From NCBI GenBank assembly GCA_002928535.1, contig PERG01000018.1, positions 1-49,291 of the forward strand: a stretch of 49,291 bases of DNA, read 5' to 3'. The translations under genes were made by a program, and so were the position numbers. The notes under the pieces are model-generated. The model saw only the letters and a list, made by a program, of their open reading frames with translations, made no database searches and was not told where the DNA came from. Source of the DNA: Methylotenera sp. GTDB lineage: Bacteria > Pseudomonadota > Gammaproteobacteria > Burkholderiales > Methylophilaceae. Below are positions 43,142 to 49,291 of the stretch, piece by piece. Numbering within the stretch: position 1 is the first letter of the stretch; every line of letters starts with the position of its first letter.

Positions 43142-45847
43142 TCATGAACGAATTTCAGATGCTCGCATACGAATCACTTTTTTCAATTCCAGAATGATCA
43201 AGGGTATGAATCCAACTGCAAACCAGGAAACACATTGATGCAAAGTAACAGGTTCAATCTGGAACAAGGTTTGAAAGGTAGGCACATGGTGTATCGCAAG
43301 CTGCAATCCAAAGCTTACTGCTACTATTAAGAATAACCGCATATTGGAGAACAGCCCCATCTGCCAGACAGTCCGCTCTTCACTCCGAGCCCCGAACGCG
43401 CGCAGTAATTCGGTAATCACAAGCGCAGTAAAAGCAGCATCTCGCGCCTGATCAAGACCGCTACCAACGATCTTGAACTCATAAAAGAACACTCCAAGGG
43501 TAACTGCGGCTGTCAGAAACCCTGCAAAGAGCGTTCTTTTCAGGAAGTCAAGGTTAAGCAGCTCGGACTGTGAGCGTCTTGGCGGGCGGTTTAGCACACC
43601 TCGATCAATTGGATCGGTAGCCAAGGCAAGCGCTGGTAAACCATCAGTCACCAGATTAATCCAAAGGAGATGTAGAGGTAGTAACGGCAGTGGCCAACCC
43701 AAAATAATTGCCGTCAACATCACAATAAGTTCGCCGGCATTACCTGCCAGCAAATACTCTAGGGTCTTAACGATATTGTCATAGATGCCACGGCCTTCTT
43801 CAACAGCAGCGACAATTGATGCAAAGTTGTCATCTGTGACGATGATAGAGGCGGCACCTTTAGTCACTTCTGTACCGGTAATACCCATCGCTATGCCAAT
43901 AGAGGCCTCCTTGATTGCGGGAGCGTCGTTAACCACATCCCCGGTCATCGCGACAACGACTCCCCGAGCTTTCCAGGCACGCACAATACGAAGTTTATGT
44001 TCGGCTGTCACACGCGCATAAACTGAGACTTGAGAGACACGCTCCTTGAGTGCCTCGTCATCTAGAGAATCAAGTTCGACACCTACTAGAACTGTATCGC
44101 CTTTATTCAAAATACCCAGTTCATTAGCAATGGCTCTTGCCGTATCTGGATGATCGCCGGTGATCATCACCGTCTTGATGCCAGCGCGTATACACTTGGC
44201 TACCGCCTCTTTTGCCTCAGCACGCGGAGGATCTTGCAAACCCACCAGCCCTAAAAGCACTAACTCGGCTTCAATCTCTGTATCATTCAGAGACGCACTC
44301 CTGTCAAAATCGATACCATCCAATGAGCGTTCAGCAACTGCAAGGACACGTAAAGCATCATTCGCGAGCAAGGTATTGGCCTCAGTTAGCCTGATACGGT
44401 CATCTTCGGTCAACTCCCTCACGCCATGACTAGTGCGTATCATTGTGCAACGACTAAGAATAACTTCAGGTGCGCCTTTGACGAATGCCCAGGACTGATT
44501 ATCCACTAGACGTATGATAGTCATACGTTTACGGTCAGAGTCAAAAGGCACGGTAGCAATTCGTGGCATATCAGCCTCGATAGACTCACGGGTAATATTG
44601 CCTTTTGCGGCTGCAACCAGTAGCGCCCCTTCAGTAGGATCGCCAATCACTCCAGGCTGGTTATCTATGAGAGTCAACTCAGCATCATTACAGGCTGCCG
44701 AAGCGCGTAGTAGGGCAAAAAGCTCAGGGCTATCCGTTGATAGAGTTTCTGTGTTACCTACAAAAAATGCGCCTTCAGTAGAATAGCCTTCACCGCTCAG
44801 ACGATACAGACTCTCCGAAGTAATGAGTTTACGGGCAGTCATTTCCCCTAAGGTTAATGTGCCGGTTTTGTCTGTACAAATAACCTCAGCGCACCCCAGC
44901 GTTTCTACAGACGGCAAATGACGAACTAATGCATTGCGTCGTATCATGCGTTGCACACCTAGAGCTAGAGCTACTGTCACTACAGCTGGTAATCCTTCAG
45001 GAATAGCTGCTACTGCAAGACTCACAGCGCTCAGGAAAAGCTCAAATGGCTCGATACCTCTTAATAATCCAAGCCCAAAAATCAATATAACAATGCCCAA
45101 ACAAGCCCATAACAGTGCGCGTCCCACTCGGTCGAGTCGATGTTGCAATGGAGTCTTGCCGCTTTCGGCTGTTTCAAGAAGTTTTGCGATATGACCTAGC
45201 TCCGTCTCCATGCCAGTATTGACCACCAGAGCAAGACCAGTTCCGGCTGTTACACTGGTGCCAAGAAAAACCATATTTTTTCGATCAGCTAACGGCGTTG
45301 CTGGAGCTAAGATGTCTGTAGATTTTCCAACTGCTTGCGATTCACCTGTTAGCGGAGCTTCGTTAACATGAAGTACAGACGTTTCTATCAAACGTGCGTC
45401 CGCAGCAACCAGATCTCCACCCTCAAGTAGTAAGATATCACCCGGTACGACCTCAGTAGAGGCAATCACATTACTATGACCATTTCGTACTACGCGACAA
45501 TGAGGTGCTGTAAGATTAGCTAGTGCAGCAGCAGCTTTTTCAGCACGATACTCCTGGAAAAAGCCAATCACTGCATTCAAAATTACAATAGCAATAATCG
45601 CTATTCCGTCAGTAGTTTCCCCTAATAACGCAGAAACAGCAGCAGCGCCTATAAGAACCCAAATAACCAGACTTTTAAACTGGCTTATAAAAATGGAGAA
45701 TGCCGAGAATCGCTTACCTTTTCGTAATTTATTGGCTCCATAACTTGCGAGCCTTGTGGTAACAGCTTCATCGGTAAGACCTTGCTCTATATCAGTCGCA
45801 AGCTGACTCACAACTTCAGGAATCGATTGTTGATGCCATGAACTCAT
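43142..45847 (-). CDS. P2A-type (Ca/cation) P-type ATPase with altered hinge motif
   Basis: The 901-residue pump resembles SERCA-type calcium and sodium ATPases, with no metal-binding N-terminus. Motifs: LTGESQAVGKS, AAIPEGLPAVVT in helix four, the phosphorylation site CTDKTGTLTLG, KGAPEVIL, TGDHPDTA and C-terminal helices. The hinge motif reads MTGDVVNDAPAI in place of [11 protein letters not shown]: the second Gly is Val (GTG codon near 43943), so the Mg/phosphate region may be weakened. The ion is uncertain; Ca2+, Mn2+ or Na+ are all possible. It overlaps the HD-GYP gene by 32 bases and probably follows it in the operon. Confidence 0.85.
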   Translation of the reverse strand: MSSWHQQSIPEVVSQLATDIEQGLTDEAVTTRLASYGANKLRKGKRFSAFSIFISQFKSLVIWVLIGAAAVSALLGETTDGIAIIAIVILNAVIGFFQEYRAEKAAAALANLTAPHCRVVRNGHSNVIASTEVVPGDILLLEGGDLVAADARLIETSVLHVNEAPLTGESQAVGKSTDILAPATPLADRKNMVFLGTSVTAGTGLALVVNTGMETELGHIAKLLETAESGKTPLQHRLDRVGRALLWACLGIVILIFGLGLLRGIEPFELFLSAVSLAVAAIPEGLPAVVTVALALGVQRMIRRNALVRHLPSVETLGCAEVICTDKTGTLTLGEMTARKLITSESLYRLSGEGYSTEGAFFVGNTETLSTDSPELFALLRASAACNDAELTLIDNQPGVIGDPTEGALLVAAAKGNITRESIEADMPRIATVPFDSDRKRMTIIRLVDNQSWAFVKGAPEVILSRCTMIRTSHGVRELTEDDRIRLTEANTLLANDALRVLAVAERSLDGIDFDRSASLNDTEIEAELVLLGLVGLQDPPRAEAKEAVAKCIRAGIKTVMITGDHPDTARAIANELGILNKGDTVLVGVELDSLDDEALKERVSQVSVYARVTAEHKLRIVRAWKARGVVVAMTGDVVNDAPAIKEASIGIAMGITGTEVTKGAASIIVTDDNFASIVAAVEEGRGIYDNIVKTLEYLLAGNAGELIVMLTAIILGWPLPLLPLHLLWINLVTDGLPALALATDPIDRGVLNRPPRRSQSELLNLDFLKRTLFAGFLTAAVTLGVFFYEFKIVGSGLDQARDAAFTALVITELLRAFGARSEERTVWQMGLFSNMRLFLIVAVSFGLQLAIHHVPTFQTLFQIEPVTLHQCVSWFAVGFIPLIILELKKVIRMRASEIRS

Positions 45848-47183
45848 TTTGAAGTCCCCCTTGTTTTAGTTTTTTTGAGTAATCTCGATGAAAGTATTTT
45901 GTTAAAGAGTCTTTCAATATGCGCTGCAAATAACTTAAATCTGCATGACAAAACTCTTCATAGAGAAAAGGTGCAATGCGCTCAAATACTACGAGAATTC
46001 CAGGATCAAAAAGACTGCCTGATCCTGCATGCAATATGTTCATTGATTCGGAGAATGACAAAGAATTTTTGTAAGGTCGTTTGGAAGTTAATGCATCAAA
46101 TACATCAACAACAGCAAACAACCGAGCATTTATCGGTATATCCTTGCCCTTGAGGCCTTGGGGATACCCAGTACCATCAAATCTTTCATGGTGAAAAAGT
46201 ACAACATCATGGGCACATTTAAGCCATTTTGAGTGCTGGATAATTTCCTTGCCATGGATGACATGGGTCTTCATGATTTCAAATTCATCATGAGTCAATT
46301 TTCCTGGGTTTAATAAAATCTGGTCGGAAATACCGATTTTGCCTACATCATGCAGAAAGGCGCCAACAATCAGCGATTCAATCTCTGCATTACTCCTACC
46401 CATGGTTTTAGCAAGCCTGATTGCATAAAGAGTTACCCTATAATTATGAGCATCCGTATCAGAATCGCGCTTAGCAATCGCGCTGCCTAGCGACTGCAAT
46501 AGCTCCAGATTTGATTGCAGCAATTCATCAGAAAGATTAGTGGCTTCCCGGTTGAGGGACAGAATGAACGGATATAACACGAGACTTGTTATCCCAATGA
46601 CCATCACAATAATCAATAAAGAAGTTATGATGCGTTGCTCAAGTGTAGCGACAGTGATTGAATCAATCTCATATATCCCTTCAAAATAGCCATAGATTCT
46701 CTTATCTGATGACGTTAGGGGAATAACAATCTGAACGTAAAGATTTCCACCGTCTATAATCTTGTTGTAATGACTGTCACCTTCATTAGGGAAGGTATGG
46801 CGATGCTTTTCTATTCGACTCAGCAATCTGCTTTCATCTGTTTTCCACGTTTCAAGTTCAAGTTTCTTGTTACTCCCAAACAGACGAATACCGGCAAATC
46901 TGGAGTCTTTGAGAAACCTCTCGACCACTGAACGATGCTGATTCAGATTCCCTAAAAAAGCTGCTTCGTTTTCGGGATTGTTAAAATGTTTTGCAGCCTG
47001 GGCTGCCAGACTGAAAACAAAAGCATCAATTTGTTTGGATTCAAAATAATAGGAACCTATTCCCAACACTATTGAGAGAACCACCCATGCAGCCAGCAAG
47101 CGAGTTGCAATAGATTTCTTCAATTCGTAAGGGGTAAGTCTCAAAAACATTCTCCAAAAGTCATCAATTAGATTCTCATTCAA
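45816..47183 (-). CDS. Membrane HD-GYP protein, probable c-di-GMP phosphodiesterase
   Basis: The 455-residue protein (TTG start 47183; ATG 47150 is the alternative) has a membrane helix at about 28-45, a periplasmic sensor part (46-185) and a second helix (186-209). Then comes the HD-GYP domain: HNYRVTLYAIRLAKTMG, LHDVGKIGISDQIL (His278-Asp279), HHERFDGTGYP (331-341) and VVDVFDALTSKRPY. All the metal and GYP residues are present. It would hydrolyse c-di-GMP in response to an outside signal. It is eight bases inside the DUF411 gene at its start and overlaps the P2A pump. The sensor has no known metal site. Confidence 0.88.
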   Translation of the reverse strand: MNENLIDDFWRMFLRLTPYELKKSIATRLLAAWVVLSIVLGIGSYYFESKQIDAFVFSLAAQAAKHFNNPENEAAFLGNLNQHRSVVERFLKDSRFAGIRLFGSNKKLELETWKTDESRLLSRIEKHRHTFPNEGDSHYNKIIDGGNLYVQIVIPLTSSDKRIYGYFEGIYEIDSITVATLEQRIITSLLIIVMVIGITSLVLYPFILSLNREATNLSDELLQSNLELLQSLGSAIAKRDSDTDAHNYRVTLYAIRLAKTMGRSNAEIESLIVGAFLHDVGKIGISDQILLNPGKLTHDEFEIMKTHVIHGKEIIQHSKWLKCAHDVVLFHHERFDGTGYPQGLKGKDIPINARLFAVVDVFDALTSKRPYKNSLSFSESMNILHAGSGSLFDPGILVVFERIAPFLYEEFCHADLSYLQRILKDSLTKYFHRDYSKKLKQGGLQNEFMASTIDS

Positions 47184-47607
47184 CAGAATAAACTTTAAGA
47201 GCCTCTTCGTTTCTCGGGATCCGATAAACCGTTAATGTCCCTTTCTTCATTTCCCCCATCCCCGGTGAGTTCATAGGCATGCCGGGCACGCTAATGCCGG
47301 TAATAGCGGGTTTCTCCTTGAGCAGTTTGTTAATGGCGCTCACCGGTACGTGGCCCTCAACCACATAGCCATTGATCAGCGCAGTATGACAACTGGCGAC
47401 GCGCGTCACGCCGTAACGTTTCTTGACACTATCCATATCGCTTTGGTTGATGGCCTTGACTGCAAAGCCGTTCTCTTTCAAGTAGCTGACATATTTTTCG
47501 CAACAACCGCAGGTCGGACTTTTGTAAACGGTGATAGCCTGTCCGGCGAGGGCAACAGCTGAGTTTAATGTTAGCGCGACAGCACAAATGCGTATCCATA
47601 GTTTCAT
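47176..47607 (-). CDS. DUF411 metal-binding secreted protein
   Basis: ATG 47607 with AGGAGA upstream gives 143 residues. The signal peptide (ICAVALTLNSAVALA-GQ) leads to the DUF411 motif VYKSPTCGCCEKYVSYLKENGF with its Cys pair, then the conserved ASCHTALINGYVVEGHVP and the Met-rich ISVPGMPMNSPGMG. DUF411 proteins are periplasmic and found with copper, silver and mercury resistance genes; metal binding has been proposed. It overlaps the HD-GYP start by eight bases. A decayed stub of a similar signal peptide lies upstream at 49056. Confidence 0.88.
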   Translation of the reverse strand: MKLWIRICAVALTLNSAVALAGQAITVYKSPTCGCCEKYVSYLKENGFAVKAINQSDMDSVKKRYGVTRVASCHTALINGYVVEGHVPVSAINKLLKEKPAITGISVPGMPMNSPGMGEMKKGTLTVYRIPRNEEALKVYSVE

Positions 47608-47665
47608 GGGGTTTCTCCTGTTAAAAATTTCAGTAGGTATGCCTATCATGGGGAAATATAAAGGC

Positions 47666-49024
47666 TTAATTTAAAGTTACTGTTTCAAGATAATCCGGCA
47701 CCACTACCTGCCAATGCAGTTTTTCTTCAATATGAATCCGCATTGCATCTGCCGCAATCGGCTCACCGTGGGTGATGAATGTCTTCTTTGGCGGAACTTC
47801 GAAACCACCTAGCCAATCCAGGATTTCTGAATAATCAGCATGTGCGGAAAGGTTGGAAACATACTCAACATCAGCACGTACCGGCACATATTCGCCATGT
47901 ATCTTGATGCTTTCAGCTCCGTCCAGCATTGCAGCCCCACGCGTACCCGCCGCCTGGAAGCCAACAAACAGGATGGTATTGTTGGGGTTAGGTGCAAAAG
48001 CCTTCAAATGATGTACAACTCGCCCGCCAGTAGCCATCCCACTTGCTGAAAGGATAATCATCGGGCCTTGGGTTTCATTAAGCCGTTTAGACTCTTCGAC
48101 GCTATTCACCATGTGAGCTGTGTGGCATAGTGCATCACATTGTTCTGGCGTCAGGCGATGCTCGCCACGATGGTTATGAAATATCGCGGTGGCATCTACC
48201 GCCATTGGGCTATTTAAATATACTGGGATATCAGGTATAACACCTGATGATTTGAGTAGATGAATGTAATAAAGCAACTCTTGCGCTCTACCCACTGCAA
48301 ATACCGGTATAACTACAACGCCTTTGCGTTTTACTGTTTGGTTGATAATTGCAGCTAGCTTAATTTGCGGGTCACTGGTATCGTGCAATCGATTGCCATA
48401 AGTAGATTCAAGCACTAGGTAATCAGCCTGCTTGATACGCACGGGGGCTTTCATCAAAATGTCATGAGGACGTCCAATGTCCCCTGAAAATAGAACAGAC
48501 GTTTTCTGGTCATGAATGCGCACAAAAGCAGACCCCAGAATATGTGCATTGGGCGAAAATCTTACTGTCAGGCCATCCCCTAGATCAACGTCCTGCTCAA
48601 AATCAACGGGCGTCAGTAGTTCAAGTGCTCTTTGTGCATCTTCTTTTGTATAGAGCGGTAACGCTGGATGGTGCTTGGAAAACCCGTGCTTGTTAGCATA
48701 CTCCGCTTCTTCTTCTTGTAGATGCGCAGAATCAGGTAACAGAATTTTGCATAAATCACGTGTTGCCTCGCTACAATAGACCTTGCCAGAAAATCCATTT
48801 TTAACAAACAATGGTAGATACCCAGTGTGATCGATATGGGCATGCGTTAATACCACTATATCTACATCTTTTGGGTTAATTGACAATTTATCCCAGTTTT
48901 TCAATCGCAATTGCTTAAGGCCCTGGAATAGTCCGCAATCAATCAATATGCGTTTTGAACCACAATTGAGTAGATATTTAGAGCCCGTCACAGTCCCTGT
49001 TGCACCAAGAAATGTTAGTTTCAT
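47666..49024 (-). CDS. MBL-fold beta-CASP metallo-hydrolase (RNA-processing type)
   Basis: The 452-residue protein begins MKLTFLGATGTVTGSKYLL. The zinc motif THAHIDHTGYLP (about 59-70) is complete, with the second His in SFSPNAHILGSAF-like sequence (PNAHILGSA), LFSGDIGRP (Asp), and THGEP at the C-terminus (ITHGEPIAAD). Between them lies the beta-CASP insertion, then the KR motif (ILSASGMATGGRVVHHL). This is the Ysh1/CPSF73-like family that cuts RNA in archaea, eukaryotes and some bacteria. AAGGAG precedes the ATG. Its presence in a metal cluster is common in related bacteria, but its link to metal is unknown. Confidence 0.88.
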   Translation of the reverse strand: MKLTFLGATGTVTGSKYLLNCGSKRILIDCGLFQGLKQLRLKNWDKLSINPKDVDIVVLTHAHIDHTGYLPLFVKNGFSGKVYCSEATRDLCKILLPDSAHLQEEEAEYANKHGFSKHHPALPLYTKEDAQRALELLTPVDFEQDVDLGDGLTVRFSPNAHILGSAFVRIHDQKTSVLFSGDIGRPHDILMKAPVRIKQADYLVLESTYGNRLHDTSDPQIKLAAIINQTVKRKGVVVIPVFAVGRAQELLYYIHLLKSSGVIPDIPVYLNSPMAVDATAIFHNHRGEHRLTPEQCDALCHTAHMVNSVEESKRLNETQGPMIILSASGMATGGRVVHHLKAFAPNPNNTILFVGFQAAGTRGAAMLDGAESIKIHGEYVPVRADVEYVSNLSAHADYSEILDWLGGFEVPPKKTFITHGEPIAADAMRIHIEEKLHWQVVVPDYLETVTLN

Positions 49025-49055
49025 TTTAGATTCTCCTTAATTTGTGGTTTCGTCA

Positions 49056-49130
49056 CTATTCCAATTGGATTGTAGTGCCGGCAGAATTGAATAACATCGT
49101 CGCAGTGCAAATTCGTGCCAATAGCTTCAT
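49056..49130 (-). pseudogene. Decayed signal-peptide stub resembling the DUF411 leader
   Basis: ATG 49130 opens only 24 codons (MKLLARICTATMLFNSAGTT, then IQLE) and then stops at 49056. The DNA and protein resemble the DUF411 signal peptide (MKLWIRICAVALTLNSAVAL) at 12 of 20 residues. It lies between a His-rich gene and the metallo-hydrolase. It is the truncated start of a related secreted gene whose body is gone, or a duplicated leader. It is most probably not functional. Confidence 0.55.
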
Positions 49131-49149
49131 AGTTTTACCCTGTTCAAGT

Positions 49150-49291
49150 TTAGTGCATATGCTCATGCTGGGAATGCTCTTGAGCCTTGCCTTCGGGCAT
49201 TGCATTCGTATGCGTATTTTTCTCGCCGGGCGACATAGAGCCATGTTCTTGGCCTTGTGCATGCCCAGTTTCCGCGACAGGCAACGACATC
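49150..49291 (-). CDS. C-terminus of a His/Met-rich protein (cut by window edge)
   Basis: The reverse-strand frame runs from the right edge of the window to TAA at 49150. It reads MSLPVAETGHAQGQEHGSMS, then PGEKNTHTNAMPEGKAQEHS and QHEHMH. A Met codon falls at 49290, but no ribosome-binding site can be checked, and it is probably inside a longer protein. The His, Met and Glu content suggests a metal-binding tail, like other secreted proteins in this window. The family cannot be named from 46 residues. Confidence 0.5.
   Translation of the reverse strand, partial: MSLPVAETGHAQGQEHGSMSPGEKNTHTNAMPEGKAQEHSQHEHMH

Overview
The window reads as an accessory region of a Gram-negative proteobacterium, most likely a betaproteobacterium of the Methylophilaceae/Nitrosomonadales kind. 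That placement is my inference from gene content, Tat and Sec signal peptides and a middling GC content; no rRNA or housekeeping marker is present to prove it. Almost everything here is metal resistance, broken up by defence genes and gene remnants, which is the texture of a genomic island built by repeated insertion.

Layout. (1) 1-535: C-terminal part of a tyrosine recombinase. (2) 554-4150: a GC-rich mercury segment that starts with a 38-bp Tn21-type inverted repeat, followed by merR (reverse) and merT-merP-merC-merA (forward) around a textbook MerR operator. merD, merE and transposase are missing, and the segment ends in a cut-off glucoamylase (GH15) N-terminus exactly where the DNA turns AT-rich. 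(3) 4254-11350: AT-rich defence-like block. It has a subtilisin-like protease plus AAA+ ATPase operon, a divergent minimal CBASS-type operon (SLATT membrane effector plus CD-NTase), a DEDD exonuclease that interlocks stop codons with it, an orphan ParS/MbcA-type antitoxin and a frameshifted DUF1622 gene. (4) 11451-20923: copB-copA copper genes, a BON lipoprotein, a PF10091 glucoamylase-family enzyme, then a tight three-gene operon for a transmembrane electron chain: a flavin/2Fe-2S reductase, a two-heme cytochrome b and a heptaheme cytochrome c. (5) 20979-36935: the main copper/silver cluster: two P1B ATPases, two CopZ-like chaperones, a two-domain multicopper oxidase, a TolC-like lipoprotein, a Met/His-repeat DUF2231 protein, two DUF305 proteins, a CusF-like protein, several small secreted Met/Cys/His-rich proteins, and a CueR-type regulator with two recognisable operators. 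A PD-(D/E)XK nuclease-like gene sits inside it. (6) 36960-49291: cytochrome c remnant, HEPN-like protein, two ICMT-like membrane methyltransferases with DUF2933, a double-YHS copper ATPase with DUF5676, a YHS-SLOG fusion, a P2A-type cation ATPase with an altered hinge motif, an HD-GYP protein, DUF411, a beta-CASP metallo-hydrolase, and the end of a His-rich protein.

How the genes work together (inference from families and neighbourhood): Hg(II) is captured by MerP, imported by MerT/MerC and reduced by MerA. Cytosolic Cu(I)/Ag(I) is sensed by the CueR-like regulator, carried by the CopZ-like proteins and exported by the P1B ATPases; in the periplasm it is bound by CusF, DUF305, Met/His-rich proteins and CopB and oxidised by the multicopper oxidases. 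The reductase/cytochrome b/heptaheme operon could move electrons from cytosolic NAD(P)H to the periplasm and is the best candidate for an undescribed system in the metal part; the protease-ATPase/CBASS/exonuclease block is the best candidate in the defence part. At least six gene remnants (GH15, DUF1622, a small secreted protein, an XRE-type antitoxin, cytochrome c and a signal-peptide stub) show ongoing decay and rearrangement.
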